Positions 5,774-11,657 of a stretch of 11,657 nt of DNA are shown one piece after another. How positions within the stretch are numbered: the first letter of the stretch is position 1; the number at the start of each line of letters is the position of its first letter. The stretch is from Rhodospirillales bacterium (GTDB lineage Bacteria; Pseudomonadota; Alphaproteobacteria; Rhodospirillales; 2-02-FULL-58-16): contig JAJFIG010000242.1 in assembly GCA_021775195.1 (NCBI GenBank), forward strand, positions 1 to 11,657, written 5' to 3'. The translations under genes were made by a program, and so were the position numbers. Under the pieces are notes generated by a model. It was not told where the DNA came from. It saw only the letters and a list, made by a program, of their open reading frames with translations, and ran no database searches.

Positions 5774-7096
5774 CTAAAGAATGAACTTCCTCAGATCGGA
5801 ATCCTTGGCCAGATCGCCGACGGTGCGGCGCACGTATTCGGCGTCGACGGTGACGCTCTCGCCGCTTTGCTCGGAGGCGGTGAAGCTGACCTCTTCGAGC
5901 AGCTTCTCCATCACCGTGTGCAGGCGCCGGGCGCCGATGTTCTCGACCCCCGAATTGATCTCGGCAGCGAGGGTGGCGATCTCGCCGATGGCGTCGTCGG
6001 TGAAGGAAAGGGTCAGGTCCTCGACCCCCATCAGGGCCGTGTACTGGGTGATCAGGCTGGCCTCGGGCTCGGTGAGGATGCGCATCAGGTCGTCCCGGGT
6101 CAGGGCCTTGAGCTCGACCCGGATCGGCAGGCGCCCCTGCAGTTCCGGCAGGAGGTCCGCCGGTTTCGCCAGGTGGAAGGCGCCCGAGGCGATGAACAGG
6201 ATGTGATCGGTCTTCACCGTCCCCCGCTTGGTGCTCACCGTCGTCCCCTCGATCAGGGGCAGCAGGTCGCGCTGCACTCCCTCGCGGCTGACGTCGGCGC
6301 CGATGCGCTCCGAACGCGCCGTGATCTTGTCGATTTCGTCGAGGAAGACGATACCGTTGTTTTCCACCGCGCTGATCGCTTCCTTGACCACTTTGTCCTC
6401 GTCCAGCAGCTTGTCGCTTTCGTCGGCGACCAGCACTTCGTATGAGTCGATCACGGTCATGCGCTTGGGCTTGGTCTGCTGGCCGAAGGCCTTGCCCATG
6501 ATCTCGTTGAGATTGATCATCCCCATCTGGGCTCCGGGCATGCCGGGAACGTCGATGGTCGGCAGCGACCCGCCGCCCGAGTCGCTGACCTGAATCTCCA
6601 CTTCCTTGTCGTCGAGTTGGCCCTCGCGCAGCATCTTGCGGAACTTCTCCCGCGTCTCCTTGCTTGCCCCCTCGCCGACCAGTGCGTCGAGCACCCGTTC
6701 CTCGGCCAGCAGTTCGGCCTTCGCCGTCACCTGCTTGCGCAGGCGCTCCTGGGCCATGTGGACGGCAAGCTCGACCAGGTCGCGGATGATCTGCTCGACA
6801 TCGCGGCCAACGTAGCCGACCTCCGTGAACTTGGTTGCCTCGACCTTGATGAACGGAGCCTGTGCGAGCCGCGCCAGGCGCCTGGCGATCGCGGTTTTGC
6901 CGACGCCCGTCGGGCCGATCATCAGGATGGTCTTGGGCAGGACCTCCTCACGCAGGCCCTCGTCGAGTTGCTGGCGCCGCCAGCGGTTCCTCAGCGCGAT
7001 GGCGACGGCGCGTTTGGCGTCGTCCTGGCCGACGATGAAACGGTCCAGTTCGGACACGATCTCGCGCGGGGTAAAGCTGGTCATGGGGCCGGTCAT
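5774..7096 (-). CDS. hslU: ATP-dependent protease ATPase subunit HslU (ClpY)
   Basis: The gene encodes 440 residues, the normal HslU length. HslU is the AAA+ hexamer that unfolds substrates and feeds them to the HslV peptidase in the cytoplasm. Seen in order: [10 protein letters not shown] near the N-terminus, Walker A GPTGVGKT (61-68), pore loop GYVGRD (94-99), the intermediate I domain (about 105-240), Walker B IVFLDE (249-254), GRLPIRVEL with a likely arginine finger (321-329), sensor-2 GARRL (388-392), and the C-terminal DLRKFIL tail that docks into HslV. Two starts are possible: Met1, which overlaps the hslV stop by four bases (ATGA), and Met5, which fits the usual MTxFxPREIV N-terminus. 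I keep Met1 because of the overlap; neither has a clear ribosome site, suggesting coupling to hslV. Confidence 0.97.
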   Translation of the reverse strand: MTGPMTSFTPREIVSELDRFIVGQDDAKRAVAIALRNRWRRQQLDEGLREEVLPKTILMIGPTGVGKTAIARRLARLAQAPFIKVEATKFTEVGYVGRDVEQIIRDLVELAVHMAQERLRKQVTAKAELLAEERVLDALVGEGASKETREKFRKMLREGQLDDKEVEIQVSDSGGGSLPTIDVPGMPGAQMGMINLNEIMGKAFGQQTKPKRMTVIDSYEVLVADESDKLLDEDKVVKEAISAVENNGIVFLDEIDKITARSERIGADVSREGVQRDLLPLIEGTTVSTKRGTVKTDHILFIASGAFHLAKPADLLPELQGRLPIRVELKALTRDDLMRILTEPEASLITQYTALMGVEDLTLSFTDDAIGEIATLAAEINSGVENIGARRLHTVMEKLLEEVSFTASEQSGESVTVDAEYVRRTVGDLAKDSDLRKFIL

Positions 7097-7641
7097 AGGG
7101 ATTGAACAACGATGTTGGTGTTGGTGTAGACGCAGATCTGGGCGGCAATGTCCATGGCCTTGCGGGCGATGGCCTCGGCGTCCATGTCGTCGTGGTCGAT
7201 GAGCGCCCGCGCCGCGGCGAGGGCGTAGTTGCCGCCCGACCCGATGCCGATCAGGCCATCCTCGGGCTCGAGCACGTCGCCGGTACCGGTAAGCACCAGC
7301 GAGACCTCCTTGTCGGCGACCGCCATCATCGCTTCCAGGCGCCGCAGGTAGCGGTCCGTGCGCCAGTCCTTGGCGAGCTCGACGCAGGCCCGGGTCAGTT
7401 GTCCGGGATACTGCTCCAGCTTCGCTTCCAGGCGCTCGAAGAGGGTGAAGGCGTCGGCCGTGGCGCCGGCGAACCCGGCGATCACCGAGCCGCCGCTCAA
7501 CTCGCGCACCTTGCGCGCGTTGGCCTTGACCACGGTATCGCCCAGGGTCACCTGACCGTCACCGGCAATCACCACCCGGTCCCCCTTGCGCACCGACAGG
7601 ATGGTCGTGCCGTGCCAGGGCTGTTCATTCTCTCGTCCCAT
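7093..7641 (-). CDS. hslV: ATP-dependent protease peptidase subunit HslV (ClpQ)
   Basis: With the start at 7641 the protein has 182 residues, within the family range. HslV is the N-terminal-nucleophile threonine peptidase of the HslUV protease, forming a double hexameric ring capped by HslU. The N-terminus [11 protein letters not shown] precedes TTILSVRKG, so the catalytic Thr is residue 12 after an 11-residue propeptide ending in Gly. Lys44 (NARKV) matches the conserved active-site lysine. [13 protein letters not shown] and the [16 protein letters not shown] motif are typical. An upstream in-frame ATG at 7677 would add 12 residues ([12 protein letters not shown]). I prefer 7641 because a GGGAA stretch lies just before it and the propeptide length is more usual, but the longer form is not excluded. 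It is the first gene of the hslVU operon, divergent from hisB. Confidence 0.93.
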   Translation of the reverse strand: MGRENEQPWHGTTILSVRKGDRVVIAGDGQVTLGDTVVKANARKVRELSGGSVIAGFAGATADAFTLFERLEAKLEQYPGQLTRACVELAKDWRTDRYLRRLEAMMAVADKEVSLVLTGTGDVLEPEDGLIGIGSGGNYALAAARALIDHDDMDAEAIARKAMDIAAQICVYTNTNIVVQSL

Positions 7642-7677
7642 GGTTCCCAACTTTTCCGGAAGTGAGCGGAGGGTCAT

Positions 7678-7693
7678 CGCCCGAAACCGGGCG
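7678..7693. repeat. Inverted repeat in the hslVU leader
   Basis: CGCCCG-AAAC-CGGGCG is a perfect 6-bp GC stem with a 4-base loop. If hslVU transcription begins near 7713, the repeat falls in the 5' untranslated leader, about 36 bases before the chosen hslV start and immediately before the alternative one. In E. coli a leader stem-loop is reported to stabilise hslVU mRNA; a similar role here is inference. Confidence 0.35.
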
Positions 7694-7720
7694 TCCGCGG
7701 ACAGGGTCCATACCCGAGGG

Positions 7721-7749
7721 ATGTAAGACAGCCGGGCGTCGGGGTCAAG
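7721..7749 (-). promoter_or_regulatory. Candidate RpoH (heat-shock) promoter of hslVU
   Basis: On the minus strand CTTGAC (7749-7744) is followed after 16 bases by CTTACAT (7727-7721). The alphaproteobacterial RpoH consensus known from Sinorhizobium is CTTGAC, about 17 bases, then CYTATNT; only one informative base of the -10 differs. Transcription would begin near 7713, giving a leader of about 70 bases to the hslV start. hslVU is a classical heat-shock operon, which supports the reading. The same boxes (TTGACC, TTACAT) could also serve the housekeeping sigma factor. Confidence 0.55.
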
Positions 7750-7820
7750 GCGGTCACCGGGCGGCGCCGGCGGGCTGGCGGTTTGCCATGGTTCCTGTTA
7801 CAAGGAGCGCGATTCCGGGA

Positions 7821-7826
7821 AAGGAG
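7821..7826 (+). promoter_or_regulatory. Strong ribosome binding site of hisB
   Basis: AAGGAG lies 7 bases before the ATG at 7834. It decides the hisB start against the in-frame ATG at 7783, which would add 17 residues unlike the family. Confidence 0.75.
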
Positions 7827-7833
7827 TGAACCC

Positions 7834-8433
7834 ATGCGCAAGGGGAGCGTCGAGCGCAACACCAAGGAGACGCGGATTTCCGCCGCCGTCGACCTCGACG
7901 GCACCGGCGCCTATGACGTGACCACGGGCATTGGCTTCCTCGATCACATGCTCGATCAGTTGTCGCGCCACAGCCAGATGGACCTCACCCTGAAGGCCGA
8001 GGGCGACCTGCATATCGACTTCCACCACACCACCGAGGACACCGGAATTGCCATCGGCGAGGCCGTTTCCCAGGCCCTCGGCGACCGCCGCGGCATTGCC
8101 CGCTTCGGCGACGCCACCGTTCCCCTGGACGAGGCCCTGACCCGCGTCGTCGTCGATTTCTCCGGCCGCCCCTACCTGGTGTGGAAGGTGGAGTTCACCC
8201 GCGAGAACCTGGGCGAAATGGACACCGAGCTGTTCCGCGAGTGGTTCCACGCCTTCGCCCAGGCCGCCGAGGTGACCCTGCACGTGGAGAACTTCTACGG
8301 CACCAACAGCCACCACATCATCGAGTCCTGTTACAAGGGACTGGCCCGGGCGCTCCGCCAGGCGATGACCGTCGACCCCCGTTTGACCGGCGCGGTACCC
8401 TCCACCAAGGGGGTGCTGGGCGGCTCTCTTTAG
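7834..8433 (+). CDS. hisB: Imidazoleglycerol-phosphate dehydratase HisB
   Basis: The gene encodes 199 residues, the size of the monofunctional enzyme; there is no fused histidinol-phosphatase domain as in enterobacteria. HisB dehydrates imidazole glycerol phosphate to imidazole acetol phosphate in histidine biosynthesis and uses Mn2+. The two metal-binding repeats are intact: [16 protein letters not shown] with HHTTED at 64-69, and [19 protein letters not shown] with SHHIIES at 159-165. The N-terminus ([22 protein letters not shown]) and C-terminus (PSTKGVLGG) are typical. It is the first gene of the plus-strand his operon, divergent from hslV. I could not identify a convincing promoter in the 192 bases between them. 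The DUF2628 gene follows after 23 bases. Confidence 0.97.
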   Translation: MRKGSVERNTKETRISAAVDLDGTGAYDVTTGIGFLDHMLDQLSRHSQMDLTLKAEGDLHIDFHHTTEDTGIAIGEAVSQALGDRRGIARFGDATVPLDEALTRVVVDFSGRPYLVWKVEFTRENLGEMDTELFREWFHAFAQAAEVTLHVENFYGTNSHHIIESCYKGLARALRQAMTVDPRLTGAVPSTKGVLGGSL

Positions 8434-8456
8434 AGTCCGACCCGGGGCGCCGGCCC

Positions 8457-8849
8457 ATGCGCCTGTACACCGTCCATCTCGGCCGCCGCCGCCCCGACTC
8501 CGAACCCGATCTGGTGCTGATCAAGGAAGGGTTCTGCTGGCCGGCCTTGTTCCTCACCGCCTTCTGGGCCCTCTGGCACCGAATGTGGCTGGTCGCCATT
8601 GCGCTCTTCGTCATCAACGGGATCCTGAGCGGCCTGGTCCACGCCTTGGGGCTGAACGCGGCGAGCAGCGGCGTCCTGTCCGCCGGTTTCGCCGTCATTG
8701 TCGGGTTCGTCGCCAACGATCTCCGCCGCTGGTTCCTGGAACGCCGCGGTTTCCTTTTCTCCGAGGTCGTTTCCGGCGCCGATCAGGACGCGGCGGCGCG
8801 CAATTACCTGGATGACCTGCCCAGCCTCGCCCGGGAGCAGGGCGCATGA
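8457..8849 (+). CDS. DUF2628 family small membrane protein in the his operon
   Basis: This 130-residue protein has no assigned function. The start [26 protein letters not shown] matches the DUF2628 N-terminus: MxxYTVH, then 'LVxEGFSW'-type residues. Three hydrophobic segments follow (about 26-41, 43-63 and 70-88), then a basic [12 protein letters not shown] stretch and a charged tail (100-130), so an inner-membrane location is likely. A frame open upstream into hisB is a shadow; the ATG at 8457 comes 23 bases after the hisB stop, with a GGGG-containing weak ribosome site. The ATGA overlap with hisH ties it into the his transcript. A histidine-specific role is not shown by sequence; it may simply be co-transcribed. 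Family assignment is by recognition of the N-terminal pattern and layout. Confidence 0.8.
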   Translation: MRLYTVHLGRRRPDSEPDLVLIKEGFCWPALFLTAFWALWHRMWLVAIALFVINGILSGLVHALGLNAASSGVLSAGFAVIVGFVANDLRRWFLERRGFLFSEVVSGADQDAAARNYLDDLPSLAREQGA

Positions 8850-9490
8850 CCGTCGCCATCATCGATTACGGTTCCGGCAACCTGCGCTCGGCGGCCAAGG
8901 CCTTCGAGCGTGCCGTCTCCACCGCCGGCCTCGACCTGGCGGTCAAGGTCACCGCTTCGCCCGCCGATGTCGATGCCGCCAGCCACGTCGTCCTCCCCGG
9001 TGTCGGCGCCTTCGGAGACTGCAGGCGTGGCCTCGCTGCCCTGCCGGGCATGGTCGAGGCCCTCGAGCGCGCCGTCATCGAAAAGGCCCGGCCCTTCCTC
9101 GGCATCTGCGTCGGCATGCAGCTCATGGCCACGGTCGGCCGCGAACATGGCGATCATGAGGGCCTGGGCTGGGTCCCCGGCGAGGTCGTCGCCCTGACCC
9201 CCGCCGACCCGGCCCTCAAGATCCCCCACATGGGGTGGAACGATCTCCGCCTGGAGGCCCCGGACCATCCCTTTTTCGCCGGCATCGACCAGGGCCGCCA
9301 CGTCTATTTCGTCCACTCCTACGGTTTTGCCGGCGGCGACCCGGGCCACGTCCTGGCCTCCGTCGACTACGGCGGCCCGGTGACCGCGGTGATTGGTCAC
9401 GACAACATGCTCGGCACCCAGTTCCACCCCGAGAAAAGCCAGGCCACCGGGTTGCGCCTGATCGCCAACTTCCTCAAGTGGCGGCCGTGA
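8846..9490 (+). CDS. hisH: Imidazole glycerol phosphate synthase glutaminase subunit HisH
   Basis: The gene encodes 214 residues, a normal class I glutamine amidotransferase subunit. HisH hydrolyses glutamine and channels ammonia to HisF. The catalytic triad is visible: Cys88 in [11 protein letters not shown], with His194 and Glu196 in GTQFHPEKS. The oxyanion-strand motif PGVGAF (51-56) and the N-terminal [11 protein letters not shown] are intact, as is the KIPHMGWND segment (125-133) typical of HisH. GGGAG at 8833-8837, 8 bases before the ATG, provides the ribosome site, and the start overlaps the DUF2628 stop by four bases. hisA follows after a 31-base gap, the longest inside this operon apart from its start. 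Confidence 0.97.
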   Translation: MTVAIIDYGSGNLRSAAKAFERAVSTAGLDLAVKVTASPADVDAASHVVLPGVGAFGDCRRGLAALPGMVEALERAVIEKARPFLGICVGMQLMATVGREHGDHEGLGWVPGEVVALTPADPALKIPHMGWNDLRLEAPDHPFFAGIDQGRHVYFVHSYGFAGGDPGHVLASVDYGGPVTAVIGHDNMLGTQFHPEKSQATGLRLIANFLKWRP

Positions 9491-9521
9491 ACCGCCCGGG
9501 CCCTATCGAATCGGAAACGAA

Positions 9522-10262
9522 ATGATTTTCTTTCCCGCCATCGACCTCAAGGACGGCCAGTGCGTGCGCCTGGTGCAGGGCGACATGGACCAGGTCACCG
9601 TCTTCGGCGACGACCCCGGTGCCCAGGCCCGGCTCTTCGCCGACGCCGGATGCCGGTGGCTGCACGTGGTCGACCTCAACGGCGCCTTCGCCGGCCGCCC
9701 GGTCAACGGCGCCGCCGTCTCCGCCATCCTCAATGCCATCGACATTCCCGTGCAGCTCGGCGGCGGCATCCGCGACCTGGCGACGGTCGAGGCCTGGCTG
9801 GAGTGGGGCGTCCGCCGGGTCATCCTCGGTACCGTTGCCGTCCGCGACCCCGATCTCGTCCGCGAGGCCTGCCGGCTCCACCCGGGCCGCGTCGCCGTCG
9901 GCATCGACGCCCGCGACGGGCTGGTCGCCGTCGAGGGCTGGGCCGAAACCTCGGAAATGACCGTCCTCGATCTGGCGCTGCGCTTCGAGGACGCTGGGGC
10001 CGCCGCCGTGATCTACACCGACATCGGCCGCGACGGGGCCATGACCGGCCCCAACATCGAGGCCACCACCGGCCTCGCCAGGACCATCTCGACGCCGGTG
10101 ATCGCTTCGGGCGGGGTTTCCTCCATGGACGACCTGCGGGCCTTGCAGGCCGCCGGCGGCGATGTCCTCGAGGGTGTGATCAGCGGGCGCGCCGTCTACG
10201 ACGGGCGCATCGACCCGGCGGCGGCGGTGGCGCTGCTGGACGGCGGGGACCAGCGATGCTGA
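9522..10262 (+). CDS. hisA: ProFAR isomerase HisA
   Basis: The gene encodes 246 residues forming a (beta/alpha)8 barrel. It converts N'-[(5'-phosphoribosyl)formimino]-AICAR-ribotide (ProFAR) to PRFAR, the substrate of HisH/HisF. The catalytic acid/base aspartates are at 8 ([18 protein letters not shown]) and 129 (GIDARDG); Thr166 in IYTDIGRDG is the equivalent of the conserved active-site threonine. Phosphate-binding loops are LGGGIR (79-84), ILGT (101-104) and IASGGVS (194-200). The VEGW motif (137-140) supports HisA over HisF. The ATG is preceded by a modest GGAAACGA ribosome site. The gene ends inside the start of hisF, with a 7-base overlap. No TrpF (PriA-like) bifunctionality is suggested, since this is an ordinary proteobacterial HisA. 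Confidence 0.97.
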   Translation: MIFFPAIDLKDGQCVRLVQGDMDQVTVFGDDPGAQARLFADAGCRWLHVVDLNGAFAGRPVNGAAVSAILNAIDIPVQLGGGIRDLATVEAWLEWGVRRVILGTVAVRDPDLVREACRLHPGRVAVGIDARDGLVAVEGWAETSEMTVLDLALRFEDAGAAAVIYTDIGRDGAMTGPNIEATTGLARTISTPVIASGGVSSMDDLRALQAAGGDVLEGVISGRAVYDGRIDPAAAVALLDGGDQRC

Positions 10263-11041
10263 AAGCCAGAATCATCCCCTGCCTCGACGTCGACCAGGGC
10301 CGCGTCGTCAAGGGCGTCAACTTCGTCGACCTGGTCGACGCCGGCGACCCCGTCGAGCAGGCCCGCATCTACGACCGCGAGGGCGCCGACGAGCTGACCT
10401 TCCTCGACATCACCGCCAGCCACGAGAACCGGGATACCATCCTCGACGTCGTCCGCCGCACCGCCGAGCAGTGCTTCATGCCCCTCACCGTCGGCGGCGG
10501 GGTGCGCAATCTGGACGACATCCGCAACCTGCTCCTCGCCGGCGCCGACAAGGTTTCCATCAACACCGCTGCCGTCAAGGACCCGGAATTCGTCGCCCGC
10601 GCGGCGGAGAAATTCGGCAGCCAGTGCATCGTCGTCTCCATCGACGCCAAGACCACCGGCGAGGGCCGCTTCGAGATCTTCACCCACGGCGGGCGCAATC
10701 CCACCGGTATTGATGCTGTCGAATGGGCCCGGCGCATGGTCGGCTACGGCAGCGGCGAAATCCTCCTCACCTCCATGGACCGGGACGGCACCAAGCTCGG
10801 CTTCAACATTCCCCTGACCCGCACCATCGCCGACGCGGTGCCGGTTCCGGTGATCGCCTCGGGCGGCGTCGGGACCCTCGATCACCTTGTCGAGGGCGTC
10901 GTCGAGGGCCATGCCACCGCCGTTCTCGCGGCCTCGATCTTTCACTTCGGCACCTATACCATCGGCGAGGCCAAGGCCCACATGAGGGCCGCCGGGGTGC
11001 CGGTGCGCGAAGATCCCCGTTACGACCCTGTTCCGGAGTAA
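10256..11041 (+). CDS. hisF: Imidazole glycerol phosphate synthase cyclase subunit HisF
   Basis: The gene encodes 261 residues, a (beta/alpha)8 barrel homologous to HisA. With HisH it turns PRFAR plus ammonia into imidazole glycerol phosphate and AICAR. The catalytic aspartates are at 11 ([18 protein letters not shown]) and 130 ([13 protein letters not shown]). Phosphate loops are TVGGGVR (78-84), VSINTAA (100-106), and the SMDRDGTK (173-180) and IASGGVG (200-206) motifs. The frame is open far upstream through hisA. The start at 10256 is chosen because [12 protein letters not shown] is the family N-terminus and GGGGAC lies just before it. It overlaps the end of hisA by 7 bases, suggesting coupled translation. 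Confidence 0.97.
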   Translation: MLKARIIPCLDVDQGRVVKGVNFVDLVDAGDPVEQARIYDREGADELTFLDITASHENRDTILDVVRRTAEQCFMPLTVGGGVRNLDDIRNLLLAGADKVSINTAAVKDPEFVARAAEKFGSQCIVVSIDAKTTGEGRFEIFTHGGRNPTGIDAVEWARRMVGYGSGEILLTSMDRDGTKLGFNIPLTRTIADAVPVPVIASGGVGTLDHLVEGVVEGHATAVLAASIFHFGTYTIGEAKAHMRAAGVPVREDPRYDPVPE

Positions 11042-11047
11042 CCCGCG

Positions 11048-11404
11048 ATGACCGATCCCACCGCCGATGCCCCCACCGATGCCACAATCCTCGAGCGCCT
11101 GTTCCAGGTTATCGAGAGCCGCCGGGACGGCGACGCCGATGCGTCCTATACGGCCGCCCTGCTCGCCGAGGGGACACCCAGGATCACCCAGAAACTGGGC
11201 GAGGAGGCGGTCGAGACCATCGTCGCCGCGCTGTCGGAAGAGCCCGAACAGGTGACCCGTGAAAGCGCCGACGTGCTCTATCACCTGCTCGTCCTCTGGG
11301 CCGCCACCGGCGTCCGCCCGGCCGACGTCTGGGCCGAGCTGGCCCGCCGCGAGGGCACCTCGGGGCTGGAGGAAAAACGGGCTCGAAGCGAGCCTGAATC
11401 ATAA
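11048..11404 (+). CDS. hisE: Phosphoribosyl-ATP pyrophosphatase HisE
   Basis: The gene encodes 118 residues, a stand-alone HisE of the all-alpha NTP pyrophosphohydrolase (MazG-like) fold. It hydrolyses phosphoribosyl-ATP to phosphoribosyl-AMP and pyrophosphate, the second step of histidine synthesis. Conserved parts are LFQVIESRR (18-26), SYTAALLAEGTPRITQKLGEEAVE with the metal-binding KLGEEAxE at 49-56, and RESADVLYHLLVLW (71-84), whose Glu and Asp complete the metal site. There is no fused HisI domain, so HisI must be encoded elsewhere. GGAG at 11035-11038, overlapping the hisF stop region, serves as ribosome site 9 bases before the ATG. Confidence 0.95.
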   Translation: MTDPTADAPTDATILERLFQVIESRRDGDADASYTAALLAEGTPRITQKLGEEAVETIVAALSEEPEQVTRESADVLYHLLVLWAATGVRPADVWAELARREGTSGLEEKRARSEPES

Positions 11405-11405
11405 G

Positions 11406-11413
11406 AAAGGGAA
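11406..11413 (+). promoter_or_regulatory. Ribosome binding site of the HIT gene
   Basis: AAAGGGAA lies about 8 bases before the ATG at 11422 and just after the hisE stop, supporting independent initiation of the last gene of the operon. Confidence 0.55.
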
Positions 11414-11421
11414 GTAAGATC

Positions 11422-11657
11422 ATGGCCTACGATCCCGAGAACGTCTTTGCCAAGATCCTGCGCGGCGAAATCCCCTGCGACAAGGTCTATGAGGACGATC
11501 ACGCCCTCGCCTTCAACGACATCCAGCCCCAGTCCCCCGTCCATGTGCTGGTCGTGCCCAAGGGCGCCTACGTCTCCATGGATGATTTCTCCGCCGGGGC
11601 GTCCGAGGCCGAGCTTGCCGGCTTCATGCGCGCCGTCGGCACCGTGGCGCGCCAGGT
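11422..11657 (+). CDS. HIT-family (histidine triad, HINT-like) protein, N-terminal part (cut by right edge)
   Basis: The first 78 codons are visible: MAYDPENVFAKILRGEIPCDKVYED, then a strand ending ALAFNDIQPQSPVHVLVVPKGAYVSM. This is the standard N-terminal half of bacterial HIT/HINT nucleotide hydrolases, which act on adenosine phosphoramidates and related mononucleotides. The diagnostic HxHxH triad lies beyond the window, so catalytic competence cannot be checked. The gene starts 17 bases after hisE and is regularly found behind hisE in alphaproteobacteria, where it presumably shares the his transcript. Its natural role there is not established. Confidence 0.9.
   Translation, partial: MAYDPENVFAKILRGEIPCDKVYEDDHALAFNDIQPQSPVHVLVVPKGAYVSMDDFSAGASEAELAGFMRAVGTVARQ

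Noticed and set aside
5660..7105. Several plus-strand frames opposite hslU
   Set aside because: They are shadows of hslU, whose Walker and sensor motifs are intact on the minus strand.
7775..7803. Possible hisB promoter CTGGCG-N17-TTACAA
   Set aside because: Only 3/6 and 2/6 matches to consensus; not supportable without start-site data.
9560..10255. Upstream extension of the hisF reading frame through hisA
   Set aside because: An Arg/Pro-rich frame of hisA DNA; HisF homology starts exactly at 10256 with a ribosome site before it, so this is not a fusion protein.
10196..11284. Minus-strand open frame of 362 codons opposite hisF/hisE
   Set aside because: No recognisable domain; it mirrors the third-position GC bias of hisF and hisE. 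The same applies to frames at 547-1479, 2560-3504 and 8804-9427.

Overview
The window is GC-rich, almost wholly coding DNA. It looks like a chromosomal segment of an alphaproteobacterium, probably a Rhodospirillales-type lineage. The grounds are the cluster hslU-hslV / hisB-(DUF2628)-hisH-hisA-hisF-hisE-HIT, the mltA, Smr and XRE genes next to it, an HslV with a short propeptide before its catalytic threonine, and a RpoH-like promoter of alphaproteobacterial type. The taxonomic call is inference from gene order and protein character; no rRNA or other marker is present.

Layout. (1) Positions 1-454 hold the 3' end of mltA, a lytic murein transglycosylase. (2) Positions 520-3423 hold lutA, lutB and lutC, a complete L-lactate oxidation module of two CCG-domain/Fe-S proteins and one LUD protein. 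(3) Positions 3416-4341 hold an Smr-domain gene and a small XRE-type regulator. All junctions from lutA to the regulator are a few bases or overlapping, so these five genes look like one transcription unit. (4) Converging on it with a 3-base gap is a minus-strand MFS transporter (4345-5637). It resembles monocarboxylate/oxalate-formate type porters and has a perfect inverted repeat over its presumed promoter start. (5) hslV-hslU (7641 down to 5774, minus strand) encode the HslUV heat-shock protease. (6) From 7834 to the right edge runs the plus-strand histidine operon hisB, a DUF2628 membrane protein gene, hisH, hisA, hisF and hisE, followed by a HIT-family gene cut by the window end.

How the genes work together. 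HisB, HisH, HisF, HisA and HisE cover the middle of histidine biosynthesis. HisE hydrolyses phosphoribosyl-ATP, HisA isomerises ProFAR to PRFAR, HisH/HisF convert PRFAR to IGP and AICAR, and HisB dehydrates IGP. LutABC would oxidise imported L-lactate to pyruvate; the neighbouring MFS protein is a candidate, unproven monocarboxylate importer. HslUV degrades misfolded proteins.

I found no clearly novel system. The points most worth a second look are lutABC sitting between mltA and the Smr gene with overlapping reading frames, the operator-like palindrome in front of the MFS gene, the RpoH-like promoter of hslVU, the HslV propeptide, and the uncharacterised DUF2628 membrane protein embedded in the his operon. 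No tRNA, rRNA, insertion sequence, CRISPR array or convincing intrinsic terminator was seen, and no gene-free stretch exceeds 200 bases.
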